From NCBI GenBank assembly GCA_024138015.1, contig JAMXBB010000011.1, positions 37,269,219-37,333,218 on the forward strand: a stretch of DNA of 64,000 nucleotides, written 5' to 3'. The notes beneath the pieces were generated by a model. That model had not been told where the DNA came from. It was given only the letters and a program-made list of their open reading frames with translations, and searched no databases. Shown in pieces: positions 20,580 to 32,329 of the stretch. Position 1 is the first letter of the stretch. Each line of letters starts with the position of its first letter. The position numbers and the translations under genes are program-made. This DNA comes from Lumnitzera littorea (taxonomy: Eukaryota > Streptophyta > Magnoliopsida > Myrtales > Combretaceae).

Positions 20580-21490
20580 ACTATTTTATTGCAAATACCC
20601 TATCAATGTACTAAACTCTAGGTATCACATGCCATGCATTTGTATGGACGGGAGTAAAAAAATAGAAGCACAATTTACGCTTGATAAGGTTAAAACCTAA
20701 GACTTGATGGCTGCAATCTTTTAATCTTTATTCTCTTTCCTTGGGCTAGATTTATTTAGATTCCTTCTAACCTAAGACTGTTTTGGTTTACCTGATCCAT
20801 AGATTAACTAAAATAAACCCAAGGCAATTGACTAATGAAAAATATATATGAAAAAGGAAATTTTCATCTTGAATTTACTTTGATAAATTTCAAGTTCTAT
20901 TTTATTAATTATCCAGTTTATTCAAAAAATTCAATTTAAATTTAACGAAAGCCCCATTGAAGCTTTTACTAATTTAAACTAAATAGTCATCATGACTCTA
21001 AAATATTTTGCTAGACTATGCTAAAAAATATTTATTTCAAATTAAACCTGATACTTTTCAAGAACTTAGCACTTATCAAATCGCATGCATATGTTTTGAT
21101 TATGAAATTGCCTTCTCTAACCTTCAACAACCTACAAACCTGACTCGAACATTTTTTACATTTCTTTTCCCTTTTCACTTTTTCATCTTTTTTATTTTTA
21201 TTTTTTCTTTTGAATTTTTGAATTTTTTCTACAAGCTTGATCAAAACAAAAATAAAGATAAAGGGTGATAAAAATGTGGTGTCTACATTGTCAAATAAGC
21301 TTGCATATCGCTTGAACCCTAAGCAACCAACCTAGCTCTAAAGACAAGTGATGAAATGATTAAGAAGGCTTAAGGTTAAGAATTGTTAAGTCTTAATACA
21401 GTACTAGCCTTGTTGGCATCGAAAAAGGACGGCACATGAAGAATATATATAGATAGTCGAGCTAGCAATCGGATCACCACCAAGTACAAG
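20580..21490. other. AT-rich spacer without supportable gene
   Basis: Only short chance open frames (for example 21008-21268) occur, in T-rich sequence. No repeat, LTR end or conserved motif was recognised. Confidence 0.5.
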
Positions 21491-22375
21491 TATGTTATTT
21501 CGAGCCAAAATCTTTTCTAGGATTGAATCGAGGTCGAGATACCATCAAATCAAAATGCAAGTAAGAGATAAATAGAAGATTGCATTCAAGACAAGGCATG
21601 GGTTGTATGAATGGCTTGTGATGCCATTTGACTTCTCTAATGCTCTGAGCACTTTCATGAGATAAATGAATCATGTGCACTACGATTTGGTTGGTAAATT
21701 TGTTGTGATCTATTTTGATGACATACTTGTTTACAACCTTAACTTGGAGAAGCATTGTGAACATCTTTGAGCCATGTTTTCTACCATTCAACCCAAGAAC
21801 TTTACTAGAACTTGAAGAAGTATGACTTCTGTTGAACTGAAGTGGTGTTCTTGGTCTTTGTAGTAAGTGAAGGGGCAATCTTAGTTGATGAGGATAAGGT
21901 ACGAGCAATCATCCAATGGCCTATGCAAACCTAATCTATTGATGTTTGAAGCTTCTACGAATTGCCTTGATTTTACCGATGTTTCATCAAGAAATTCCGT
22001 ACCGTAGTAGCTCCTTTGATTGAGTTGTCAAAGAAGAATGGTGAGTTTAAGTAGGGAGCAAAAGAGTAGAAGAGCTTTGACGAGTTGAAGGAGAAGTTAA
22101 CTACCACCCCTATCCTTGCTCTCCTCAACTTCAATAAGTGTTTGAATTAGAGTGTGATGCATCTAGAGTGAGAATAGGCATCGTACTAATGTAAGAAGGC
22201 CAACCAATTGCCTATATTAGCGAGAAACTCCACAAAGCTATACTCAATTATTCAATGTATGACAAGGAATTATACTCCTTGATCTAAGCTTTAACAATAC
22301 GGCAACATTACTTGTTGTTAAGAGATTTGTAATATATACTGACCATAAGTCATTAAGGTTCTTGAAGAGTTAGCC
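21491..22375 (+). pseudogene. pol: Chromovirus-type Ty3/gypsy RT and RNase H, 5' part
   Basis: Plus-strand reading with several stops and frame changes gives typical chromovirus RT blocks: YHQIKMQ, LYEWLVMPFDFSNA, and the catalytic YFDDILVY (about 21709-21735). These are followed by the thumb/connection (FLGFV-like, ASFYRRF-like) and RNase H blocks (ECDAS-like, NYSMYDKELYSL, TDHKSLRFLK). The last block is cut at 22375 by a solo LTR and resumes at 25597. The sequence is too degraded to assign a clade beyond chromovirus-like. The 5' half of the element (LTR, gag, protease) was not found upstream. Confidence 0.8.
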
Positions 22376-22380
22376 TAAGC
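22376..22380. repeat. Target duplication of the solo LTR, left (TAAGC)
   Basis: It pairs with TAAGT at 25592-25596 (four of five bases). Removing the insertion and one copy restores continuous RNase H reading (PKLSKRQAKW), which confirms the junction. Confidence 0.85.
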
Positions 22381-25300
22381 TATGAGACCCTAGTTAATCA
22401 AGCACCCTAGTCGCTAAGCTAGTTAATACAAGTTAGGACGTTTGGAACAATTTAGGGCCTTCGAACAATTTGGTCTAAATTGAGTTAAATTTTAATATAA
22501 AATCATAAAAGTTAGACAAAGAATGCTAGTAGGATTAATTTCTCAAAATAGTGTATATATAATATTTAATTTCAATAAAGTGTATTTTTATCGGATACAT
22601 TTGTTAATTATGAGGAACTTGACGTTTGTGTCCCAAAATGTAATGAGCCATTAGAGATAAATTATATATATGTAATAAAGTAACATATGGAATATATACA
22701 TGTGTGTATCGTGCAATTTTTATATATACTTATAACTGAAACTAATTAATATACTCGAAAATGCTTAAAAATACCCTAAACTAATTACAATTAACTAAAT
22801 AATTTGGGAAAAAATAATAAAAAGTATCAAACAGGTGCTAAACTATCACAATTGCCTTAGCTAGGGTATGGATAGGTATGGAAAGCTGTTGGTGAATTAA
22901 GAAACTTTAATTGACACTTATCATGCATGATTTAGGGTTATATAAGCTTAAGTGGAGAGAGAAAAATGCCATTTATCATCTTACAATCTAGGAAATATCA
23001 CCATTACTTTCCAAAATGTTGCTTAGCTTCTGAGGAATTTAGGAAAATTTTAGAATCAAGAAGAACAAAGTAAGAAAAAAAATTTGGAAAAATTAGAACA
23101 GGCATTGTACAAACTGAGCTAGATTTGCGAACACCAGTTCAAGTAACACCTAGGCATGAACCACCACCACCACTTGACAGTAGTGGCTACGCCTAGCTTA
23201 GTTGACAACCAGGGAGTAGTTGTTGGTGGTTGGACAACCACCATTTCGATAAGTCAATTTTGTATCTGATTTTACTTAAAATTGTAAAAATACTAAATTA
23301 ACTCCAAAAATTATGAAAAAAGTTTATTTGTACATATTTTTTTATATACTTTTAGTGGAAAATATCATATTGAAAAAATTTTAAGTGAGTGTAGTACTTC
23401 CTTTCAAAACTGATTTGAATTACCCTAACGATGTAGTTTGTAAGCCAAACTTTTTTTAGATAATACTTATGTTGCATGTAAATGTTGTATGAAGAGTTTT
23501 CGAACAAAAAAAGGATTTCCATCATTTATAGGGATTTTTTAGTCTTTAAATTGGATAAAAATTACCATTTTCTTAAGGATTTTATGTATGGAGTTTAATG
23601 AAACCCTTGGTATCAGATTCTAAGGTTTATTAGGATCACATTTCACTATAAAGGATAATCTGAAGTTGTATGGTATGTGTGGAAGATGAGATATGGGCAA
23701 CTTGGCAAACTTGGGTCTAAGATATTAGTAAGTAAGTATGTAAATTTGAAGAATTTAGTACTATGGTGTTGCTTGGTTTGATAAACCTGAAAGGTAAACA
23801 TGATTGAACATGTATATGATCTAGAATATGATGTTGGATGAGTTATTTCAAGTAATTTGGTAAAATTGACCTATTTAAACAATTTTTTAAAAGGTTGGTC
23901 TGTTAAAAAAATGAGTTAATTCCAAGTTTAGAAACTTGACCAACAAGTTACCAGCTTTGAAATACTTGGCTGATATAACAACTGTAGGTTAATGAGAGAA
24001 ATTTTAGTTAATAAGGTTACTTTCGAATACTTTTTCGGACAATTTCTAGTTAACCAAACTGTTTTCAGATACTTGCTCGGAAGGTTCCAAAACCAAATTC
24101 AGAAGCTATGATACTTAAGTATTTTAGGTAAATTGAATTTAGATGACTAAACTATATGTGATATTGAGGGATTTAACTGTAGATATAAGTTAACTAATAT
24201 TTAACTAAGAAATTTAAGTAGAACGAATTGAAGAGTAACCTAAAAGCTGCTTTAGAAACTGTTTCTAAAGCTAGCTTAGAATCAAACTCAGTAACTAAAT
24301 CAAAACCAACTCATAGCAAACTAACCACCAACAAGCAAGTATTTAATTAGTATATGTGTATATATGCTCACGACCTATAATTAACTATTGAAGTACTTCC
24401 TCTTGCTAGGTGAAGTCATGGAGGAGGAAGTTCTTGTTAACGAGTGAATTGGGATCGTACCGGTAGTTAGGTAAGTGGATTTGGGTGTAAGGATATGGAT
24501 TTACAGCTTTTAAGTGGAGGATGAATGTCCTTTCTCTTGATTGTAATGGTTGTACGAATAATGCTTGAAATTGTTATGTAAAGCACTTGACTTGTGTTTG
24601 AATAGTCGTAAGTAAATGTTTTTGTCTGTGATTGGGGTGATTGCGTGAATGATGCATGGTTCGTTGTATAAGCCTTGGAGATGCGATACTTTGTGAGTAT
24701 AATGTTGGCAATGACTTATGTAATGTGTGTTAGAATTGGTTATGAGCAAAGCTTGTGAAAACTTGTGCTATAATGGGTTAGAAGCTATTTTAAAAGCAAA
24801 CTCAGAGACAGAAAGAATATGATAAGCCTTGCTAATATGCTTGATGTTGATTAAGAATTAGTTGATGCATTCGCCACATGGTACAAGAACGACCTATGTG
24901 TAAGTTTTCTTAAAACTTATGGTTTTGTTAGGATAAGTTTACAAAGCTGGATTTCATGCATATAGTTTTGCATTGACTAAAACTTCAATCGCTCTCTGTG
25001 GATTTTTTCTAGACTGAGATGTTTTACTAGTTTCCTAGATATATTCTATGGATTTGTAGTCGACCAAACTAAACGAGTTGCTAGGCTAGCTAGGATATCA
25101 ATACCGATGCATGTCACATGCATTAGCATGGCATACAAATTGCATTATCTTATTTGTTGTATGGACATTAACTAAATGTGAGACTTGAGTGCCTATGTTA
25201 TGTGTTTTGGTATATTGTTGCTTGTTTTCCACTCTCACTCGGCTCAACAATAGTTGAGGGGATAAGTTTTCTCTTATCCTTTGGTTAGGATACAACTTTT

Positions 25301-25591
25301 AGGGCATCACCAACATCAAGGGTAGACTTTTGGAGAGTGCTAGATAGAGTCAAGTATTTTGAAAGTGCAGGTATCACTAAACAAGTACAATGAAGACCTA
25401 GAAGTTTCACTATATTTTAATGTTCAAGTTTTTGAAGTTTGTAAATGATGTAAATATTTGTAACTAAAAACTTACAGTTGAACTCTTTTAAGCACCAAGT
25501 ACATAATCAACTGTTAATTTGTTAAAGTTGAACTTATATTAACAGGTTTACCTGTATGATGGGGCATCTTGTGCTATGCTGAGATGTGACA
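22381..25591 (+). mobile_element. Solo LTR, 3.2 kb, inserted in the chromovirus RNase H
   Basis: The segment starts TATGAGACCC, which would have been TG-initiated if one G-to-A change is allowed, and ends GATGTGACA. It is flanked by TAAGC/TAAGT. A TATA-like ATATAAG at about 22937 near the 5' end, a long non-coding remainder and the absence of internal gag-pol or a second LTR point to a solo LTR. Length and layout resemble Tekay/Del chromovirus LTRs, but that clade assignment is an inference. Small open frames inside (for example 24749-24510 minus) look like chance. Confidence 0.75.
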
Positions 25592-25596
25592 TAAGT

Positions 25597-25842
25597 TGTC
25601 TAAACGGCAAGCCAAATGGATCGAGTTCATGGAGAGATTCTCTTATATGGTGAAGTATAAGAATGGTAAGGCCAATGTAGTGGTTGATGCTTTATCCAGG
25701 TGACATATTGTCCTAACTAAGTTATGGATAAGGCTATTTAGACTCTTAGTAGTCAAAGGCTTGTATGCTGAGGATTCCCACTTTGTGTCAATCTATTGCA
25801 AGTGTAGCAACAACCAAATCATTAATGACTATCATAGGGTGA
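25597..25842 (+). pseudogene. pol: Chromovirus RNase H end, continuation
   Basis: This continues exactly from 22375 after the solo LTR: KLSKRQAKWIEFMERFSY, VKYKNGKANVVVDALSR (the RNase H terminal block). A degraded linker follows (GLYAEDSHFVSIY, NDYHRVDG), as found before the integrase zinc finger. Similarity stops near 25842. Confidence 0.75.
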
Positions 25843-26680
25843 TGGAATGCTAACCTTAGGACCTCTTAGCCAAGCCCATCTTAGAGCCTTACATGGTCTT
25901 GTAAGTAGAATCTAGTCTTCTCAACTCTCTTAGAACAAGCTCCAATATCAGGAAGTCCTATTGCTGAACTCTTTACACAACTAGCTTAGATGTACCCTAC
26001 ATTGCTCTATTATAAGCACAGATGTCGAACACATAACCCCTCCTAGCATGGCCAACCTACCTAGTGCCGAGGTCCTTAACTCCAACCTTAGAGCTCTTCT
26101 CTACCAACCTATTACCACATCAGAACAACTCAGCCCCAGTACCTTCCTATCGAGAGTATGGATACAATAACGGCACATCACCTATCTTAACCTTTTTCTA
26201 ACATTGTACTATATTACTTTTGTTTGTTTGTTGTATTTACCCTTTTTAGCTTGTACAAGGTGTCTTTATTTTGCTTTACCCTTTTGTTATTTCATTCTTT
26301 CCTTTTGTTGCCTAAGGACCTAGTATAAATAGTTCCTTAACCTTCGTAGCTAAAATGATCAACTTCTAGTTAATGAATATTCACTTATCCTGTTCTTACA
26401 AGAAACCCTCTCCAAGTTACAACCCCTCATCACTCTTATCTAATATTACTAGTAGCTCAAGGTTAGTGACAAGTGAACCTTAGTCCTTCCTTGTGCATCA
26501 AATCAAGTTAAGGCTAGATCTTGTTATGCTTGTTAATGTGTCATATCTAACAAATAGGTTCACGAAGCTACTATGTTTTTCCATCATTCGCGTTTTCTTT
26601 GATATCTCGAAAGACCCATCTTCAACAACCCTAATGATAACTCAGCTTCTAAGCACATCATATAATCTTAGTATCATTGC
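25843..26680 (+). other. Possible 5' LTR and primer site of a second chromovirus fragment
   Basis: A TATA box (TATAAATAG at 26324-26332) sits in LTR-like sequence. TAGTATCATTGC at 26669-26680 resembles the initiator-Met primer site (TGGTATCAGAGC) with three mismatches. A gag start follows about 200 bases later. No matching 3' LTR was seen, so the call rests on layout. Confidence 0.4.
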
Positions 26681-26883
26681 TTAAAGTTACGACCGAGAGC
26701 TACATAGTTGTGCTACAGTGTAGAATCATTGCTACAAATGGTGTAGTTTGTGTAAGAGTGTAACTTGTTCTACTCTATTTTGATTGATTGGAAATATAGC
26801 CTGCTATTAGAGTGTAAACTACATGGTGTTTAGTAAGATTACGAAGAATTACCTTGTTGAATTTGTGATTATTGCTTATAAGA

Positions 26884-27405
26884 ATGTCAAATCTGAGTGT
26901 GCAAGGGGAGATCGGTGATGTTAAGAGTAATGCACCTAGGCATAGTCCTATTAAGCAAAGGATCCCTTAAACAACAGATGAATATATTCAAAACCTTATT
27001 ACCATAGTGGCCAATTTAGTCGTGACCATTCAAAGGTTTGTAGAAGCTTAACCTCATGAGAGGTATGTTAAGCATGGTTGAGGTGTACAACCAAGAGCAC
27101 CTAAAGCTGGAATCCGCACTAATGTTGCTATTAATACTCCACCGGCTCACCCCATCCGAGCTGAAGGACACGCATGACAAAGACTTAAGTAAGGAGGAGT
27201 TGTTAAGGGAGTAGAAGATGGCGAAGATGAGCATGAGCAGCTCCAAGACTTTGATGAGCAAGAAATCTAAGCACCTAAAAGAATTAAGAATATTAAGGTT
27301 CAAGTTCCAAGCTTCTTTGGAACAGGCAGTGTTGAAGCATATTTGGACTAGGAAGAAAAGATTGAGAAAATATTTGATTTCTACAATTTTGAAGATGTAA
27401 TGCTA
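26884..27405 (+). pseudogene. gag: Chromovirus gag, N-terminal part
   Basis: From ATG 26884 the sequence reads MSNLSVQGEIGDVKSN and later IKVQVPSFFGTGSVEAYLD and EKIEKIFDFYNFEDVML. This matches the start of a chromovirus capsid (PxFxG...PEAYLEWExKVExIF). Four or more stops are present. It ends abruptly near 27405 and is followed within about 20 bases by integrase sequence, so the rest of gag, protease, RT and RNase H have been deleted. Confidence 0.65.
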
Positions 27406-27419
27406 AATAGATGCTTGAG

Positions 27420-28390
27420 CTGTTGAAGTCCAGGTTCTTCTAGCTAGGGATGTATACTCGATCCTAAGGAGGTGTTTTACCTATAGAATAGCCAAAAGTT
27501 AAGCTAAACAAGCGCCTCACTTAATATTACCCTTCCCAACTAAGCCACAGTCCGAGCTCAGCATGGACTTTGTGCTCGGCCTGTCGAGGATGTCTTGAGG
27601 GAAGGACTCTATCATGGTGGTAATTAACAAATTTTGGTAAAGTAGCACACTTTGTGCCATATAACCATACTAACAATGCTTCGGCCATCTTTTTTTTTTT
27701 TTTTCTTTTTGTACAAAGCCGTTAAGTTGTATGGAGTACCGCAGACTGTGGTGTTCAATGGGGCTCCCAAGTTCTTAAGCCATTTCTAGAAGACTTTATG
27801 GAGGTTCCTTAGAACTAAGCTCCCATTCGATACATCATGCTACCCACAGATGAAAGGACTGACTGAGGTCATCAATTGAACTTTGGGTACCTTACTCTGA
27901 GTTCTAGTTAAAAGAAATCAGGTAGAATAAGACCTATGCTTGCCTATAATTGAGTTTGCCAACAATAGATTAGCGTACAGTGTTATGGGTAAGTCACCCT
28001 TTGAAATTGTCTATGGGTTCAATCTCAATCTTCCACTTAACAAAGTACCCTTACCAAGCTTCCCAAAATATTTTACTATTGTTAACTTATCTGAAGCCAT
28101 CAAAACCATGCACTAGAAGGTAGTAAGACACTTGATCCAAGTTGCTACCAAGCTCAAAAAGAGAGGCAAAGGACGTAAGGTTAGAGAGTTCTAGTCGATA
28201 ACCTAGTGTAGTTTTACTAAGTAAAGACAAGTTTTCGAACTTGAGGAAAAGCAAGTTGTCTCCTAAGGTAGATGGACCATTTAAGATTGTTGAGAAGATA
28301 AACCAAACCACCTATAAAGTAGACTTATTGGACAAATATGGAGTCTCTGACTCCTTCAACATCACTAACCTCAACCCATAGATCCTTAAG
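27420..28390 (+). pseudogene. pol: Chromovirus integrase, degraded
   Basis: Readable blocks: ELSMDFVLGLSRM (first catalytic Asp), YGVPQTVVFNGAPKFLSHF (the second Asp region, where the Asp has become Asn or is lost), LPFDTSCYPQMKGLTEVIN (third catalytic region), FANNRLAYSVMGKSPFEIVYG, and the C-terminal domain KLSPKVDGPFKIVEKIN with FNITNLNP. Many stops and frame changes. A T-run at about 27690-27710 interrupts the core. Downstream sequence to about 28900 shows no clear 3' LTR. Confidence 0.75.
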
Positions 28391-29760
28391 GATAGGTAGA
28401 TAGAAGTAAAGCAATTAGATCTCAAATCTCAAATAGCCCGAAGGGGACGATAGGAATTATGGTCTAATCGCCTAATCCTTAGTAATGGACTAGCTATCAT
28501 GGTCCATCGAGTTCTCCAAAATCAACTCATCATGGAAGAAGCTAAGATCCTTCATGCCGACCTATCAAAGTGCATGAGATCTTATGGGCAAATGACAATC
28601 TCTTGTGAAGAGGAACTCAGTATGGCTACTAGGTCACTCCGAACCAAGGCCATAGGTTACTGACTTATTTGGATCCTCGATAGAAACATGGCCAACTAGA
28701 CCAACAGCTCAACCAGTCTAACGCCAAGCTTTTCGATAAAATGCTATCCTGACCAACCTAGCTTAGCAAAAAATATCGAGACATCGGTCTCCAACTAGGA
28801 TTGTTAACTATCAAACTGTCCTTTACTCCCCGACTAGAAGATCGCCCATAACATTTGGGACCACGGGATGAGTAATCGATATGTGTCCTTCAACTTTTTT
28901 GATATTATACTATTTTGCAAAAATATTCCTTTGTTTCTTTCCTAAATTGACTCTTTGTGTATTCTTTATAATCCTTTTTTAATATAATATCCATTTTAGT
29001 AAATTGATGTAACCTAATGATGTACCTAAGGATATCAAGTAATAATTGATTCAAGAATTGATTAAGACTAATTCTCGAAAATTAGGGTTTTTGAATATTT
29101 ACGAATGGTTTGAGTTTGAACTCTTATGGATATGATACACAATAAGAATTAACATTCGCTAGATTAAATGAATGATATGATATATAGTCAAATAATCTAG
29201 TTTACTTACCACAATCTAAAAGATTGATAAGAGTAGAGGGAGAGTTTACACTCAACAAAAATATTACATAAATTGATGATGTCTGTTACAATGGAACAAG
29301 GACTTTAAATAAACTCTCTAACCAGAATGGCATTTCCATAACAAAATAAAAGACCTATAGGCAATACTAAAAGAACTTAATTCCTATTGGCTAATAGAAC
29401 TAATTTCTAATTGGCCAATAATAAACTACTAAGGAATATTCAAATAACAATAAAATACATAAAGAAAATAATTAAATAAAACAAGGAAAATAATTCAAGA
29501 TAATCTAATTTGTCACATTCGGGGGATTGATCCCTATCACCTAATAGTTGCCCTAAATGGGTGATATATATATCCATTGATGTAATAGCCACACAGTCAT
29601 TATCCACAATAGAATATTCATCTTTTCCCCCATTCTTGTGGTTATGTGAGCTTCCATAGGTGCTCAGTATCAAGCCACTCATATCTATTCTTTTTGAGCT
29701 AAGGAATAGAGGCAAGTAACCTTAAGACTAAACTTGTGCATCATATTAGGTCAAACCTTA
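28391..29760. other. Non-coding stretch, possible LTR remnant on the minus strand
   Basis: The minus strand of about 29450-29200 reads like the R/U5 end of a plant LTR (TTTATTTAAAG, then TGTAACAGACATC and TGTTGAGTGTAAACTCTC). No partner, target duplication or primer site was found. The minus frame 29715-29440 has no recognised similarity. Confidence 0.3.
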
Positions 29761-29799
29761 AGCTTGTGTAAGATACTGTAGTGCATCATATTCAAGTGT

Positions 29800-31646
29800 T
29801 GGTGCATGAAACCTAGCTCAACCTTTGACTTCTATTTACCCTTTAAGCTATCTCGAGGCTTAGATCTACCCCCTAATAGGCTCGTGTATGTTCATTCACA
29901 ACTGGGTCTCACCAATTAAGTGCAAATTTGCCTTGTCCTTCGCATGATCCTGTAGCTTCTAACTTTTTGTAAACTAGGCTGCCTACTTAAAATTATTTAT
30001 GCTTGACCCTTTGTCATGATATTAAGCTGCCCTATGCTAGAAGGCAACAACACAGGCTTCAATTAGGTCGCTACTCTTTAATTGCATTTATATTAGCTTG
30101 GAGAATGGTATAGTTTCCGACTGCATCAAAGGAATAAGTTCGGATGTTGGGGAGCTCCAACTCAGTAGGTAGTATGATTTACGATCTAAGGTAAGTCAGA
30201 AAGGAGTCTTGCCAATTGAAGTATTAAAGGTAGTTTGGTTCTCCTAAAGTATGTTTAGGAACTCATTTTCCTACTTCCCTTGTGCTTGGTCTACCCTCTT
30301 CTTGATATTACAAAGGATGATCTTCCTTACCAATTTGACTTAGCCATTGGATCTAAGATATGCTACTAAAGAATAATGAATGTTGATGTAATAATGCTCA
30401 CAAAATTCTTAGAACTTTTGATTATAGAAATAAGGCCAGTTGTCCATGGTAAGTATATATGGGACCTCGAACCTAGTCAAGAAGTGTTTGAGGATGAAAG
30501 ACTCAATACTCTTCGCCATGATCTTAGTCGTTACTTCAGCCTTAACCCACTTAGTAAAGTAGTCAACAACTACTATGATGAAATACCACTAACCCATCGC
30601 CTTAGTGAAAGGATCGATGATGTCTATACCTCCTAAGCAAAGGGCTAAGGACTTCTAAGGGGCTAGAGATTAGTATTCAGTACATAAGTGGTTAGTGCAT
30701 GCTTTTGGCATTGTACACTCCTTTGAGCTGTTCTCTTGTGACTTCCTTCATTGTGTGTTAGTAGTAGCTAAGTTGGAGAGCTTGATGTAAGGGGTTTGGT
30801 TCTTGATTTGATTACTATGCACTTCGCTATATAGTGCTCCCAAAACACGTTAACCCTCTTTAAGCTGGAGACATTAGAGGAGAGGAAGATTAAGTCCTGT
30901 TCTATACAAGACATTATCTATCAAGGTATAGATGGTATGTTTTTCATCAACTTGCTTTCCTCCATCCAATCTGCTAAGATTGTTTTTTTGCTTCAAGTAG
31001 TCAATGTATAGGGCCCATCTAGCTTGGTTCTATTGGTATGGCGTTTATCTCAAGAATTTCCATGTGGTACTTAGTGATGCTTCTTTTTGGTCAGTTTTCT
31101 ATAAAGATCTTCTTGTCCATCTTTAGCTTGGGAATGCCAGTAGAAGCAAACTTGGATAATTTATTTGTTATCGAATTCTTAACTTAATGAGTTTTGTTGA
31201 TACTCTACATGGAGAGTCTGAAGTTGATGGTTTAGAATACTTATAAGTATTTGGTCATGGCCTTGCCCATTGCTTCATATTCACCTCAAACTTGCTGCAC
31301 CATAGGCATAGAAGTTGCAAAATTTCCTATCTTCTTAGCATCAACTTTCTTGCTAGTTTGAAACTAGCTATCAAGGCTTTGTACATGGGCCCATTGTTGC
31401 TGGCATCAAACCCAAGCTTCAATGCATGGTACACCATCACCTCATATGGTTTTTTGAGTACAAGTTCTACTCTACCCTCTCCTTCCGAAGTAGTTAATCC
31501 ATAGACATAGAGAATATATACCAACTTATTTCTGTCCTAAGGTGTTTCCTCCTCTCTTGTGTAATCCATGATAAAATCTACTAAGACTTACACCTTGATA
31601 GCCTCATGAGGTTGATATTGGATTCCACATGTTTTGAGCTCTAGTG
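29800..31646 (-). pseudogene. pol: Element 4: second RNase H and integrase
   Basis: The minus strand 31646-31300 gives the archaeal-type RNase H (LYVYGLTTSEGEG, YHALKLGFDASNN, YKALIASFKLAR). The original Asn-Glu-Ala-Glu-Tyr catalytic block has become NNGPMY, losing a catalytic Glu. Integrase follows: GIDIIDPFTKAMG, VVVDYFTKWVKAE, ILTMDNWPYF (second Asp present), then a Ser-Pro-Ala-Tyr-type region now ruined by stops. The C-terminal domain is faint to about 29850. At least eight stops occur. Confidence 0.8.
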
Positions 31647-31651
31647 CATAT
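31647..31651. repeat. Target duplication of element 3, left (CATAT)
   Basis: It pairs with CATAC at 42048-42052 (one mismatch). Joining the flanks restores the minus-strand RNase H reading of element 4. Confidence 0.85.
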
Positions 31652-32040
31652 TGTTGATAGTTAGTTTTTGCTCATCTAACACTCGGCCTTTCATCTGCCG
31701 AGAAGCCGTGTAACTAACTCTCTTAGCATTCGTACCGCCGAGTTTGTGCACGGCATTTATGCCGAGTATAAGAAGCGCTCCTAGTTTGAATTTAAGTCTG
31801 GCACAAATAGTTATCATAAGCACGATTATATTACACAACCGCCTACTACTCCTACATATGAGAAGAGATATCAAGTCAAGAAGCTTCTACGTATCTTAAC
31901 AGTTATCGTAACAACTGCCTTGGACACTATAACCATCTATAAATAACAGAAAGAAACTCTGTAAGGGGACTAAACACTTCTTTTTTCATATACTTACTCT
32001 ACTAAGTTACCTTACAAACTTAGGCATCGGAGTAGCTGCA
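31652..32040 (+). repeat. 5' LTR of element 3, truncated at its 3' end
   Basis: It aligns with 41587-41972. TATA box TATAAATAA at 31938-31946. Two hairpins carry the CGGC motif: CTCGGC/GCCGAG (31682-31702, 9-base loop) and CGGCATTTATGCCG (31751-31764). Homology with the 3' LTR stops at 32040, so U5 end and primer site are deleted. Confidence 0.88.
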
Positions 32041-32329
32041 TGGTTAAAACTGAAATGACCAGAAGTACAGGCGCTGATACTTCCGCTCACCATCCTAAAA
32101 GGGGGAGTCGGCATGATGCCACAGTGCCGATGATTCCATTTATTCACCTGAATTGCCAAAAGAGCAAGCTGAGGTTCCAGCGAGACCCTCAATTCCTGCT
32201 TTTAAGAAGATAGATAAGGGCAAGCAACCGCAACACGTGCATCATGTGGGACCCTCACGTGTCAACACCCTTATTACAACGACCAAATAATTCCAAATCA
32301 AGAAAAGTTCTTTCCTCCTAGAGATTTTA

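Noticed and set aside
28930..29760. Candidate 3' LTR of element 4
   Set aside because: No similarity to the 5' LTR at 54045-54575 was found, so the element is described as truncated on this side.
30376..30636. 86-codon plus-strand open frame
   Set aside because: It is antisense to the integrase of element 4, which has clear conserved motifs.
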